Shown: one piece after another, positions 37,278-47,767 of the stretch | How the letters are laid out: each line of letters starts with the position of its first letter | How positions within the stretch are numbered: position 1 is the stretch's first letter | Source: CAWJAP01 sp963834365 | GTDB lineage: Bacteria > Acidobacteriota > Vicinamibacteria > Vicinamibacterales > Vicinamibacteraceae | Direction: 5' to 3' | NCBI GenBank assembly: GCA_963834365.1 | Contig: CAWIBS010000030.1 | Coordinates: 372,001-436,000 of the forward strand | Length of the DNA stretch: 64,000 nucleotides | Program-made: the position numbers and the translations under genes | The notes under the pieces: model-generated | What the model was told of the DNA's origin: nothing | The model's input: only the letters and a program-made list of their open reading frames with translations | Databases searched by the model: none

Positions 37278-37439
37278 CGGAGGGGACGGAGGGAACGGTT
37301 TTAACACAGAGCAACGGAGAAACGGAGACGAACAGAGAAGAACCTATTTCATTTCCATTTTACGGATTTGGATTTCTCCGTTCGCCTCCGTTACTTCGTT
37401 CCTCTGTGTTAAAACCGTTCCCTCCGTCCCCTCCGCTCC
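37278..37439. repeat. Long hairpin element, copy 3
   Basis: Exactly fills the 162 bp between the radical SAM stop (37277) and the convergent coxB stop (37440). The arms are as in copies 1 and 2, around an AT-rich centre. The position between two converging stops strongly suggests a bidirectional terminator role or insertion preference. Confidence 0.9.
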
Positions 37440-38243
37440 CTACCGGAACGGATCCGCTTCGGCTTCGCTCTGTTCCTTGACCTTTTCGTCCATCCACGTC
37501 TGGAACTCTTCGGCGCTCTGGACAGTGACAAACCCCCGCATCCGGGCATGGCCCAGGCCGCAGAGCTGCGCGCAGGCGATCTCGTACTGGAACTCGGCAT
37601 TTCCCTTCCGGGTCCGCATCTCCGCAGTCGTGACGTTGGGGACGAACCAGATGGGAATCGTGAGGCCGGGGATGGCATCCTGTTTCACGCGAAACTCGGG
37701 CACGCCGAAGCTGTGGATGACGTCCTTGCTCCGGAGCCTCACGATGACCGGCTTGTTCGCGGGCAGATAGAGCTGATTGAGCGTCGTGACGTCGTCTTTC
37801 GCGGCAGGATCGGAGCGATCGAGTCCCAGGGGGTTCGCCTGGAGGTCGAGCAGCTTGATGTCCGTGCGGCCGAATACCCCGTCGGGGCCGGGATAGTGGA
37901 CGTTCCAGGCGAACTGCTCGCCGGTGACCTGAACGACGAGCGCTTCGCTTGCCGGGGGCATGGCCTCGACCCTCGCGGCCCACAGCGGGATCGCGAACCC
38001 GAACAGAAGAACCGCTTCGACCACGGCCACGCCAATCTCGAGATAGGTCGACCTGTGCGACTTGACCCCTGCGTAGTTCGCCACCGGATTCCGCGATTGC
38101 CGGAAACGGACCAGGCAGTAAACGAAGAATCCTCCCCACCCGACGAACAGGATGAGCATGAACACGTGCACCCATCCGAGCATGCCGTCAATCTGCCCGC
38201 CGTGAGCCGCGGCGAGCGCCGGGAGTCCAAGCCAGTCAGTCAT
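37440..38243 (-). CDS. coxB: Cytochrome c oxidase subunit II (CuA) of the A1-type oxidase
   Basis: A 267-residue protein with two N-terminal membrane helices and a periplasmic cupredoxin domain. CuA ligands are visible: H in IHSFGVPEF, then CAQLCGLGHARM. There is no C-terminal cytochrome c domain, unlike the other subunit II in this window. It is the last gene of a minus-strand operon and overlaps the preceding small gene by 4 bp. Confidence 0.94.
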   Translation of the reverse strand: MTDWLGLPALAAAHGGQIDGMLGWVHVFMLILFVGWGGFFVYCLVRFRQSRNPVANYAGVKSHRSTYLEIGVAVVEAVLLFGFAIPLWAARVEAMPPASEALVVQVTGEQFAWNVHYPGPDGVFGRTDIKLLDLQANPLGLDRSDPAAKDDVTTLNQLYLPANKPVIVRLRSKDVIHSFGVPEFRVKQDAIPGLTIPIWFVPNVTTAEMRTRKGNAEFQYEIACAQLCGLGHARMRGFVTVQSAEEFQTWMDEKVKEQSEAEADPFR

Positions 38244-38530
38244 GATGTTTTAGGCGACCTTTGGAGCTCCGACCACTCGGTGTCGAGCTCGGCGTCCGCG
38301 ATGCGCTTCGCGCGCTGGCGGAGATAGAGAAAGAAGCCCACGAACCCGCCCTGCACCGCCAGCGTGATGGCCAGCATCACCATGACGCCGAGCTTCGCCC
38401 CGTCAATCATCGAGGTCTCTTCCGCCCCGAAGCACTGGGGGCAGGCGAAGACCCTCGAGCCGCCACCGAACACCACGAGCGCCGCGGTCATCACGGCTTG
38501 TCGCGCCGTAGCGAAGCGAAGGCGGATCAT
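38240..38530 (-). CDS. Small membrane protein of the A1-type oxidase operon
   Basis: A 96-residue protein from ATG 38530, with a signal or first helix (ending SRVFA), a CPQC pair and a second helix (LGVMVMLAITLAVQGGFVGFF). A CPQCFGA pair just after the first helix would face the periplasm and might bind metal. It overlaps its neighbours by 4 bp on both sides, so it is part of the oxidase operon, perhaps in assembly. No family is recognised. Confidence 0.75.
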   Translation of the reverse strand: MIRLRFATARQAVMTAALVVFGGGSRVFACPQCFGAEETSMIDGAKLGVMVMLAITLAVQGGFVGFFLYLRQRAKRIADAELDTEWSELQRSPKTS

Positions 38531-38727
38531 CGCAGGGTCCTCGTCTTGCGCAGGAACCACGAGTCGTAGACGACCAGGCCGAACGACACCGCGAATGCCG
38601 CCACGGCCGCGACCAGGCTGCCAACCGTGTCCTCCCGCCCGTACTGGCCCAGGCACCAGACACCGAACAGCACCGCGAGGGCTGCGGAGAGGAGAATCAG
38701 CAGCGCGTGGACCCACCTGAGGTTCAT
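38527..38727 (-). CDS. Small two-helix membrane protein of the oxidase operon
   Basis: A 66-residue protein from ATG 38727 (MNLRWVHALLILLSAALAV) with two predicted helices. It overlaps both neighbours by 4 bp. It is too short for a confident family call; an oxidase accessory subunit is likely from position. Confidence 0.7.
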   Translation of the reverse strand: MNLRWVHALLILLSAALAVLFGVWCLGQYGREDTVGSLVAAVAAFAVSFGLVVYDSWFLRKTRTLR

Positions 38728-39056
38728 TCGTGAATCCAGTAGCCGCTGCCGTGGGTCAGTGCGGGAAGGGCCAACAGCGCGGCGAAAAAGACAGCGGTCA
38801 GCACGAGGACCGCGTAGATCAGCTTCTTCTCGGAGACGAGGTGCATGAAGTAGCACGCCACCAGCGATCCCTTGATGGTCGCGACGAGCAACGCCACGGT
38901 GACGGCCATCGGCACGGACAGGTGGAGGCGGGAGATCGCGACGGTGATGATGGTCAGGACCATCAGCGCGACGAAGACGCTGATGTAGACCCTGACGTGC
39001 CTGTCGATGTCAGCGGCGTGGTCGCCCGACATCTCAGCGCCGTGGTCGGTCGTCAT
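38724..39056 (-). CDS. Cytochrome c oxidase subunit IV (prokaryotic type)
   Basis: A 110-residue protein with three helices and the typical Cox4_pro pattern (VYISVFVALMVLTIITVA; LVATIKGSLVACYFMHL). The N-terminus is His/Asp-rich. It sits between subunit III and the two small membrane proteins in one operon. Confidence 0.9.
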   Translation of the reverse strand: MTTDHGAEMSGDHAADIDRHVRVYISVFVALMVLTIITVAISRLHLSVPMAVTVALLVATIKGSLVACYFMHLVSEKKLIYAVLVLTAVFFAALLALPALTHGSGYWIHE

Positions 39057-39066
39057 GGATGCTCCA

Positions 39067-39657
39067 CTACAGAAGGTACAGGGTCGGGAAGAGAAAGATC
39101 CAGACCAGATCCACGAAATGCCAGAAGAGGCCCGAATGCTCGACCCGGTTGGTGAACCACACCGGGTTCGTCTTCCAGAGCTTCGCGCCGGGACCCCAGA
39201 AATAGGCGTTCACCGCCATCCCGCCCGCCACGTGGAGCATGTGCAGGCCGGTCAGGGTGAAGTAGATGGCGAGGAAGTTGTTGGTGCCGGGATAGAGGTG
39301 CTCGTGGAACTTGTGGCTGTATTCGAAGTACTTGACCACGAGGAACACGAACCCGAGCAGGATCGTCGCCCCCATGTAGATCCGATAGGTCCCGAAGCGG
39401 CGGCGCATCAGCGACGCCCAGGCCATGACCATCGTGACGGAAGACAGAATCAGGACGATCGTGTTGAACGTGGCGAGCGGGACGTTCAGGATCGTGTCTC
39501 CCCGCGGCCAGCTCGGCGCCCCCGTCCGGATCAGGATGTAGCTCGCGAACAGGGCGCCGAAGAGCATGACCTCCGAGGCCAGGAACAGCCAGATGCCGAT
39601 CTTGCCGTTGGTCAGACCGGTGTCGCGGCGTACCTCTACGGTGTACGGGATGTCCAT
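39067..39657 (-). CDS. coxC: Cytochrome c oxidase subunit III
   Basis: A 196-residue, probably five-helix subunit III. Landmarks: LFLASEVMLFGALFASYIL, VVKYFEYSHKF, YFTLTGLHMLHVAGGMAV and a C-terminal WHFVDLVWIFLF. It supports proton uptake and oxidase stability. It lies 5 bp after subunit I in the operon. Confidence 0.95.
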   Translation of the reverse strand: MDIPYTVEVRRDTGLTNGKIGIWLFLASEVMLFGALFASYILIRTGAPSWPRGDTILNVPLATFNTIVLILSSVTMVMAWASLMRRRFGTYRIYMGATILLGFVFLVVKYFEYSHKFHEHLYPGTNNFLAIYFTLTGLHMLHVAGGMAVNAYFWGPGAKLWKTNPVWFTNRVEHSGLFWHFVDLVWIFLFPTLYLL

Positions 39658-39662
39658 CTGGA

Positions 39663-41426
39663 TCAGGCCTCATGCTGCGGCAGGAAGTCCCTGGCCGCGC
39701 CCGGAACGCTGTACTCGTAGGGCCCGCGGTACGCCTGCGGGGGCACGAGGAAATTGCCGTGCGGGGGAGGCGAGGGAGCGGCCCACTCGATCGTCGTCGC
39801 CTGCCACGGGTTGTCGTCGGTCTTCTCCCCCTTCCGGATGCTCCAGAAGAAATTGAAGATGAAGGGGATCTGGAAGAGCGCCATGATCCACGCGCCCCAC
39901 GACGAGACGACGTTCCAGTGCAGGACCGGCTGCGCGAAGTCGTAGCTCTGCCCACCGTCGAACAGTCGCCGCGAGACGCCGGCCAGGCCCATGAGGAACA
40001 TCGGCGTGAAGACGACGTTCATGCAGACGAACGAGCCGAAGAAATGGATCTTGCCGAGCGTCTCGTTCATCTTCCTTCCCGTCGCCTTCGGATACCAGTA
40101 GTAGATCCCCGCGAAGAGCGCGAAGATCGTCCCCGGCGCGACGACGTAGTGGAAGTGGGCGATGACGTAATAGGTGTCGTGCAGCGGGATGTCCGCGATG
40201 TTGAAGCCGAGGGGCAGCCCCGTCAGCCCGCCGATGCCGAACATCGGGAGAAAGCCGACCGCGAAGAGCATCGGGGTGTTGAAGCGGATCGATCCGCCCC
40301 AGAGCGAGATGAGCAGCGACGTGAGGATCACGACCGACGGAATCGAGATGATCATCGTGGTCGTCTGGAAGAACGCCGCCATCGTCGTCCCCATGCCGGT
40401 CATGAACATGTGGTGCGCCCAGACGATGAACGACATGAAGCCGAGGAAGACGAGCGAGTAGACCATCGAACGGTAGCCCCACAGGGGCTTCCGTGTGTTG
40501 TTCGCGATGACCTCGGCCACGATGCCCATCGCGGGAAGGATCAGGACGTAGACCTCCGGGTGCGCCAGGAACCAGAACAGGTGCTGCCAGAGGAGCGGGT
40601 TGCCTCCGCCGGCCACCTCGAGGACCTGGCCGCTGACGACGAGGCCGCTCGGGAGGAAGAAGCTCGTGCCGGCCACGCAATCCATCAGCTGCATCACCCC
40701 CGCGGCCTCGAGCGGCGGGAAGGCCAGGAGCAGCAGGAAGGCCGTCACCAACTGGGCCCACACGAAGAAGGGGAATCGCATGAAGGTGAGCCCCTTCACG
40801 CGGAGTTGGATGATGGTCGTGATGAAGTTGACCGCGCCGAGCAGCGACGAGGTGATCAGGAAGATCATCCCGATGAGCCACCACGTCTGACCCGTGCCCG
40901 CGATGTTGGCAAGGGGCGCGTAGGAGGTCCACCCGGACTGGGCCGCCCCGCCGGGGACGAAAAAGCTCAAGAGCATCGTCACGCCGCCGAGGAAGAAGAA
41001 CCAGTAGCTCGCCATGTTCAGCTTCGGGAACGACATGTCCGGGGCTCCAATCTGGAGCGGGACGACGAAGTTCCCGAACCCTCCGACGGCGAGGGGCACC
41101 ACTCCGAGGAAGACCATGATCGTGCCGTGCATCGCCCCGAGCTCGTTGTAGAACTCAGGGAGCATCGTCCCGCCCGGCATGCGCGCCTCGCCGAAGAGGT
41201 TGCCGATCAGCGGCAGCGCGGCGCCCGGGTAGGCGAGCTGCCAGCGCATCAGCATCATCAGCGAGAAGCCGAAGAGCAGGAACAGGAGGCCGGTGATGGC
41301 GTACTGGATGCCGATGACCTTGTGATCGGTGGAAAAGACGTACTTGCGCCAGAAGCCGAGCTCCTCGTGATGGGCTTCGTGCGCGGCGTGGTGCGGGGGG
41401 GCGGCGACAGCTCCTGGCTGGGTCAT
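39663..41426 (-). CDS. coxA: Cytochrome c oxidase subunit I, A1-type
   Basis: A 587-residue protein; ATG 41426 with GGAG upstream is preferred over the longer frame. It has at least 12 helices. The low-spin haem His is in LGAMHGTIMVF; HPEVY carries the CuB His, the A1-defining Glu and the cross-linked Tyr. AHHMF and HFHYV give the other CuB and haem ligands. The Glu in HPEVY marks the A1 subfamily, in contrast to the second CoxA here (YSHPAVY). It follows a cupredoxin gene by 19 bp. Confidence 0.96.
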   Translation of the reverse strand: MTQPGAVAAPPHHAAHEAHHEELGFWRKYVFSTDHKVIGIQYAITGLLFLLFGFSLMMLMRWQLAYPGAALPLIGNLFGEARMPGGTMLPEFYNELGAMHGTIMVFLGVVPLAVGGFGNFVVPLQIGAPDMSFPKLNMASYWFFFLGGVTMLLSFFVPGGAAQSGWTSYAPLANIAGTGQTWWLIGMIFLITSSLLGAVNFITTIIQLRVKGLTFMRFPFFVWAQLVTAFLLLLAFPPLEAAGVMQLMDCVAGTSFFLPSGLVVSGQVLEVAGGGNPLLWQHLFWFLAHPEVYVLILPAMGIVAEVIANNTRKPLWGYRSMVYSLVFLGFMSFIVWAHHMFMTGMGTTMAAFFQTTTMIISIPSVVILTSLLISLWGGSIRFNTPMLFAVGFLPMFGIGGLTGLPLGFNIADIPLHDTYYVIAHFHYVVAPGTIFALFAGIYYWYPKATGRKMNETLGKIHFFGSFVCMNVVFTPMFLMGLAGVSRRLFDGGQSYDFAQPVLHWNVVSSWGAWIMALFQIPFIFNFFWSIRKGEKTDDNPWQATTIEWAAPSPPPHGNFLVPPQAYRGPYEYSVPGAARDFLPQHEA

Positions 41427-41445
41427 TGCAGCTGTTCTCCGGACG

Positions 41446-42174
41446 CTATTTCGCGCCAGCGACGGCGAACTTGAAGTCCTGCGTCTTCGTACCGCTGGCA
41501 GCAACCGTGACCGAAGCCGTCTGCGTCCCCAGCTTCTCGTGCCAGGCGGTGATCTCGTAGGTCCCCGGCTCCAGGTTCGCGATCGTGAACTTCCCGTCCG
41601 TGCCCGTCACCGAGTAGAAGGGATGGGTGAAGACGGCGACGTAGGCGCTCATCCATGGGTGGACGTCGCACTTGGTGTGAAACACGGCTTCCGGCTTGTC
41701 GAACGTCGTGGTCGCCTCCTTGAGCGTCGCCGGCATCGCCCGGTTGAATGCCTTGTTGACCTTCGGCAGCGTGTGGACGTTGTGGAGGATGCCGTCGGAA
41801 TTGAGGATCTTGTAGGGCTGGCCGACCATGATCCCCATCACGTGCGGCACGTACTGACAGCCCTTCTGATCGAGGACCACCGGAGTCTTGGGAGCGGGCC
41901 ACGTCTTCCCGGCCGGGAGACCCTTGGACACCCAGACCATGATGTTCCCCATGGTGTTGCCGCTGCCGAGGGCCAGCATCTCGTTCGCCACAGGTCCCGA
42001 GTGCTTCTTCGCACACGCGGGATCGGCGTCCATGGCGAGCGGCTTGAGAGCGGGGGTTTTCCCGGCGAACGTGACGGTTCCGCTGACGGACGAGGCCGCG
42101 ACGGCGACGCCCGGCCACACCAATCCCGCGACCAGCACTGCCGCCAGCCACACCCTGTTCCCTGTTCCGCTCAT
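41446..42174 (-). CDS. Periplasmic cupredoxin-like protein with carboxypeptidase-regulatory C-terminus
   Basis: A 242-residue secreted protein (start ATG 42174 after AAGGAG). A plastocyanin-like copper site is visible as H in ILHNVHT, then CDVHPWM (Cys, His, Met). The C-terminal part (TGTDGKFTIANLEPGTYEIT) is a carboxypeptidase-regulatory-type beta-sandwich. It is the first gene of the A1 oxidase operon, so a role as electron donor or copper handler for that oxidase is plausible. Confidence 0.85.
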   Translation of the reverse strand: MSGTGNRVWLAAVLVAGLVWPGVAVAASSVSGTVTFAGKTPALKPLAMDADPACAKKHSGPVANEMLALGSGNTMGNIMVWVSKGLPAGKTWPAPKTPVVLDQKGCQYVPHVMGIMVGQPYKILNSDGILHNVHTLPKVNKAFNRAMPATLKEATTTFDKPEAVFHTKCDVHPWMSAYVAVFTHPFYSVTGTDGKFTIANLEPGTYEITAWHEKLGTQTASVTVAASGTKTQDFKFAVAGAK

Positions 42175-42293
42175 GCTTGGCTCCTTGGTCATCGCAAACC
42201 TCATCCCCGTCGTCACCGTTCGACGATGCGTTCCGTCCGTCGTGGAATGGGCCGAGCGTACACCCACGCCAACCGCACGTGCAACCCTCGCAC

Positions 42294-42464
42294 CAGGGAG
42301 GGAACGGAGGAGAGGGAGGGAACGGTTTTAACAGGAGCAACGGAGCAACAGAGGCGAACGGAGAAAATCCAGGAAAAATCAGGATCTTCCAAGATCTTCT
42401 CTGTTCGTCTCCGTTGCTCCCTTCCTCCTGTTAAAAACCGTTCCCTCCGTCTCCTCCGTGCCTC
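42294..42464. repeat. Long hairpin element, copy 4
   Basis: Arms as in the other copies but more diverged (GGAACGGTTTTAACAGGAGC on the left, TTAAAAACCGTTCCCTCCGT on the right). It abuts the stop codon of the subunit IV gene and lies about 120 bp upstream of the cupredoxin start, separating the caa3 and A1 oxidase operons. Confidence 0.88.
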
Positions 42465-42779
42465 CTAGCCGATGCCGGACGGCGGGAAGGGCGGCATCCC
42501 CGGCTGACCGCGCGTCAGATAGTCGCTCAGCGTGATCACCACGAGGATCAGGAAGAAGAAGAACCCGGCGCCGAAGGCCACCTTCATCAGCTTGGGGCTG
42601 TACTTCAGATGCATGAAGAACAGGATGACCAGCATGGCCTTGGTGATCGCGATGGCCATGGCCACCGTGAGGTTCATGAGTCCCAGGTCCAGGTAGGTGA
42701 CGGCGACGGTGATGGCCGTGCCGACCATCAGCGCGAGAAAGACGATGAAGTAGCTGGACTTCGAGGCGATGTGCGACAT
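42465..42779 (-). CDS. Cytochrome c oxidase subunit IV of the caa3-type oxidase
   Basis: A 104-residue, three-helix Cox4_pro protein (FIVFLALMVGTAITVAVT; AIAITKAMLVILFFMHLKYS). It is the last gene of the long actA-to-caa3 operon on the minus strand and is separated from subunit III by a 9-mer repeat tract. Confidence 0.9.
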   Translation of the reverse strand: MSHIASKSSYFIVFLALMVGTAITVAVTYLDLGLMNLTVAMAIAITKAMLVILFFMHLKYSPKLMKVAFGAGFFFFLILVVITLSDYLTRGQPGMPPFPPSGIG

Positions 42780-42793
42780 ATCGCTGAACCTTG

Positions 42794-42910
42794 TGAGCGG
42801 CTGGAGCGGCTGGAGCGGCTGGAGCGGCTGGGCGGCTAGAGCGGCTCTCGTGCCCAGGGAAGTGGAGCCGACGGTTCCATCCGGTCCAGCCGTGCCAGCC
42901 GCTCTAGCCG
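42794..42910. repeat. 9-mer array forming a hairpin
   Basis: CTGGAGCGG units in tandem (42796-42835) face a CCAGCCG...CCAGCCGCTC arm (about 42880-42910). The second arm is read in frame as the C-terminal tail of the subunit III gene. Confidence 0.8.
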
Positions 42911-43601
42911 TGCCAGCTGCTCCCTAATGAGCCCGCCAATCAGGTACAGGAGCGGGAACAGGAAGATCCATACGAGATCGACGAAGTGCCAGTACAGCCC
43001 GGTGATCTCGACCGGGGTGTACCACTCCCGCGTGAACTGGCCTTTGGCCGCCATCCAGGCAATGACCGCCATGATGCCGAGCCCGACGATCATGTGGCTC
43101 GCATGGAGCCCGGTCAGTCCGAAATAGAGCGAGTAGTAGATCTGCGCCGTCTGCTGGTGGACCGGGTTGTCGAAGTGGAAGTTGGCGCCGGGCACCAGAT
43201 GATGGTTGAACTTGTCGGTGTACTCGATGACCTTCACGCCGAGGAACACCGCGCCGAGGAACATCGTGGCGAGGAGCCAGAACACCTGGGTCCGCGGCGC
43301 CTCGCCCGTCTGCGCGGCTCTGACGGCGTAGGCCATCGTGAGCGAGCTGCCGATGAGGACGGCGGTGTTGAACGCCCCGAGAGGAATGCTCAGGTGGTGG
43401 CTGGCGGCGACGTACATCTCCGGATACCAGACCCGGTACAGGATGTAGGCCATGAACATGCCGCCGAAGAACAGGACTTCGGTGACGAGGAAGACCCACA
43501 TCCCGAACTGCGAGGCGTGCTGCTGCTGCTCGAGCGAGTCGAAGTGATGCTGCAGCCGCGGGTGGTGCGCGTGCGCCACCGCGCCGCTGGAGGTGACCGC
43601 G

Positions 43602-43609
<8 letters not shown>
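42836..43609 (-). CDS. coxC: Cytochrome c oxidase subunit III of the caa3-type oxidase
   Basis: A 257-residue protein with the usual subunit III helices (FLVTEVLFFGGMFMAYILY; VKVIEYTDKF; FGLTGLHASHMIVGLGI; YWHFVDLVWIFLF). Residues after about 225 (REQLARLERLARLDRMEPS) are encoded by the 9-mer repeat element and are not family-like, so the original stop seems to have been lost to the repeat. It overlaps subunit I by 8 bp. Confidence 0.94.
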
Positions 43610-45218
<1,609 letters not shown>

Positions 45219-45224
45219 GATCTC

Positions 45225-45326
45225 GTCCTTCTGGCCGCCGGGGCTGAAGCCCCGGCCTACCGCTCTTCGGTCAAGCCCGCGCCATGTCGGTAGGGCGGGG
45301 CTTCAGCCCCGCCGACATGGCACCGG
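45225..45326. repeat. GGCTGAAGCC-type hairpin between coxB and coxA
   Basis: GGGGCTGAAGCCCCGGCCTAC (45238 on) and GTAGGGCGGGGCTTCAGCCCC (45290 on) form an inverted pair. It fills the intergenic space within the operon and could affect the relative expression of subunits II and I. Confidence 0.75.
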
Positions 45327-45329
45327 GCG

Positions 45330-46319
45330 TCAATTCGTGCCGGCCGCCGGCGCCGCTGCCGAGGCGGCCGTCGTGTGGGCCGCTCCCGGCTCCGCGCTCA
45401 GCGACTTGATGTAGGCGACGAGCTGCTGGATCTGCTCCTCGCTGAGCAGGCCCTGGAACGGCGGCATGAGCGGCTTGTAGCCGGCCACCAGCTTCGCCGT
45501 CGGAGTCAGGATCGACTCCCGCAGGTACGCCTCGTCCACCCTCACCGACTCACCGTCGGCGAGCTTGACCATCGAGCCGAAGAGGCCCTTGAGCGGCGGG
45601 CCGAGGCCCTTGCTCGACTCCGAGTGGCAGGTCGCGCAGCCGCGCTCCGCGAACAGCTTCAGCCCGGCGTCGGCCAGCGACCCGGTCGGACGTCCGCCGC
45701 CCAGCCACGCCTGGAAGTCGGCCGGCGCCATCGCCACCACCCGCCCGATCATCTTCGAGTGGCTCATGCCGCAGAACTCGGCGCACAGGAGGTGGTAGCT
45801 CCCGGCCTTGGTGGCCTCGAACCACATCGTGGTGTAGCGGCCCGGGACGGCGTCCATCTTCACGCGGAACGCCGGGATGTAGTAGCTGTGCAGGACGTCT
45901 TCCGATCCGATGACGAGCTTCACCGGCTGACCCACCGGCACGTGCAGCTCGTTGATCTCGCGCTGCCCGCTGATGTGCTGCGCCTTCCACATCCACCGCT
46001 TGCCGACCACGTAGATCTCCATCGCGTTCGACGGCGGCGTCGTGATCTGGAAGTACACGGCGCTGGCCCACACGAACATCACCATCGCGATGACCAGGGG
46101 GATGAAGGTCCACGTCAGCTCGAGCAGGAGCGAGCCGTGGATCGGCGCCCCGACTTCGTCCGGCGAGCGGCGGTGATAGCGGACCGCAAACGTGACGACG
46201 GCCGTGGCGATGAGCAGCGAGAAGAACGCCGTCACGGCCACGAAGAAGAAATAGAGCGCGTCGACGCTGACGGCGCCGGTGGAGGCCTGGGGCGGGAAGA
46301 GGGGGACGTTGAACTGCAT
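45330..46319 (-). CDS. coxB: Cytochrome c oxidase subunit II fused to cytochrome c (caa3)
   Basis: A 329-residue protein from ATG 46319. Two membrane helices (about 20-45, 68-90) precede a CuA domain with H144, C179, C183, H187 and M190 (CAEFCGMSHSKM), then a cytochrome c domain with CATCH (228-232) and methionine in PLMPPF. The fusion lets the oxidase take electrons directly from ActE or another carrier. It lies 2 bp after the sco gene. Confidence 0.95.
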   Translation of the reverse strand: MQFNVPLFPPQASTGAVSVDALYFFFVAVTAFFSLLIATAVVTFAVRYHRRSPDEVGAPIHGSLLLELTWTFIPLVIAMVMFVWASAVYFQITTPPSNAMEIYVVGKRWMWKAQHISGQREINELHVPVGQPVKLVIGSEDVLHSYYIPAFRVKMDAVPGRYTTMWFEATKAGSYHLLCAEFCGMSHSKMIGRVVAMAPADFQAWLGGGRPTGSLADAGLKLFAERGCATCHSESSKGLGPPLKGLFGSMVKLADGESVRVDEAYLRESILTPTAKLVAGYKPLMPPFQGLLSEEQIQQLVAYIKSLSAEPGAAHTTAASAAAPAAGTN

Positions 46320-46321
46320 GT

Positions 46322-47233
46322 CTAGTTCGTACCCGTGGTGAGCGCGTGCCGACGTCCGTCCGCGTGCTCCCGCCGCCACATCACCGTCCAGAACGCCACC
46401 AGCGCCAGGACGGTCAGGATGCCGCCGGCCTGCACGAGGCGCATGGTGATCAGCCCGTACTTGCCGGTCTTCGGATCGTAGTGATAGCACCACGTGATGA
46501 CGGCCCGCTCGATGGCCGATCCGATGCGGCCGGCGGACGCGTCGATCAGGCCGAACCGCAGGTCGCGCGCCGAGAACTCGATGCCGAGGAAGTAGCGCGA
46601 GATGCGGCCCTCGGAGGTCAGCACCACGAGGGCGGCCGCGTGCGCATACTGGTCGATCGCCGCGTCGTAGGCGTACTGGTAGCCGAGTGAGGCCATCAGC
46701 GGCGCGATCGACTCCTCGTCGCCGGTCAGGAAGTGCCAGCCGCCCTCGGTCCCCGGCCGATCGTAGCGCTTGATGTAGGCGGCCTTCTTGTCCCGGGCGA
46801 GCCCCGCCGGCTCGCGCGGATCGAAGCTCACGGCCACGATGTCGAACTGCCGGCCAGGGTCGAGCGTGACGACGCCGAGCGCGGTGACGAGGCCGTTGAG
46901 GACCTGCGTGCACAGCATCGGGCACTCGTAGTAGACCGGCACGAGGATGACCGGACGGCCGTGGTGGAAGAAGTCGCCGAGCCGGACCTCGCTGCCCGAC
47001 TCGTCACGGAACGGCAGCGCGAGCGGGACCTGCCCGTCCATCCGCTGGTTCACCTGCACCCGATCGAGAATCCGCGGCGCTTCACCGGCGGGCAGGGTCG
47101 CGTCGAGGCGCGGCCGTTCCTGCGCGGCGGCATCGGCCGTCACCGCGAGCAGGAGCAGGCAGAAGAGTCCCCTCACCCGGCCCGCTCCCCCATGGGGGCG
47201 ACCCCTCCGACAAAGAGTGCTGCGCTCGGTCAT
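46322..47233 (-). CDS. SCO1/SenC-family copper chaperone
   Basis: A 303-residue, membrane-anchored thioredoxin-fold protein. The copper motif CPMLC (104-108) and the distal His in DQYAHAAALVVL match SCO proteins that load CuA of subunit II. A C-terminal helix (ILTVLALVAFWTVMW) is unusual for short SCO proteins but common in this operon type. It lies between the alternative complex III genes and coxB. Confidence 0.93.
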   Translation of the reverse strand: MTERSTLCRRGRPHGGAGRVRGLFCLLLLAVTADAAAQERPRLDATLPAGEAPRILDRVQVNQRMDGQVPLALPFRDESGSEVRLGDFFHHGRPVILVPVYYECPMLCTQVLNGLVTALGVVTLDPGRQFDIVAVSFDPREPAGLARDKKAAYIKRYDRPGTEGGWHFLTGDEESIAPLMASLGYQYAYDAAIDQYAHAAALVVLTSEGRISRYFLGIEFSARDLRFGLIDASAGRIGSAIERAVITWCYHYDPKTGKYGLITMRLVQAGGILTVLALVAFWTVMWRREHADGRRHALTTGTN

Positions 47234-47236
47234 CGC

Positions 47237-47767
47237 TCAGTGGGCCGCAGCGGCGGCGGGTTTCGCGTCGGCAGGCTTCGGCTCGGGGGCCGCCGGCGCC
47301 GGCGTTCCGGTTGGTGCCGCCGGGGGCGGCGCCGCGATCGTCGAGGCGCGTTCGGCCATCAGCTCGATGGCGCGATCGATGGGAATGCGCGCGATGCCCG
47401 CGTTCTTGTCCACCCACCCGTAGCTCGCGAGCTTTTCCTGGTGCGCCCTCCGATAGGCGGCCAGATCGGTCCCTGGCACGCTCTGGAGGCGCGGGACCGC
47501 CGGGAGCCGGTTCCCGTACGCGGAGTCGGCCATCGGCGGCGGCCGCGTGTCCTGCTGCCGCACCCGCGACGCCAGGACCCCCCAGATGCCGTAGATCACC
47601 GCCATGATCATCGCGATGATGACCAGCGACAGAATCGCCACCCGCGTCGTCCCCGTCAGCGGGATGTCGGTGACTTCATGATTGGCCTGGTGGGCAGGCC
47701 CGTGCCCATGGTCGTGCGCGCCGTACGATCCGTGATCGTGCGCACCGTGCGAGCTAGTGTGCGCCAT
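47237..47767 (-). CDS. Single-helix membrane protein of the alternative complex III operon
   Basis: A 176-residue protein with a His-rich N-terminus (HGAHDHGSYGAHDHGHG), one helix (about 44-67) and a periplasmic part ending in an Ala/Pro-rich tail. No family is recognised. It overlaps actF by 14 bp and precedes sco by 3 bp, so it is surely co-expressed. A small ActG-like or assembly subunit is possible; the His run may hold copper. Confidence 0.75.
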   Translation of the reverse strand: MAHTSSHGAHDHGSYGAHDHGHGPAHQANHEVTDIPLTGTTRVAILSLVIIAMIMAVIYGIWGVLASRVRQQDTRPPPMADSAYGNRLPAVPRLQSVPGTDLAAYRRAHQEKLASYGWVDKNAGIARIPIDRAIELMAERASTIAAPPPAAPTGTPAPAAPEPKPADAKPAAAAAH

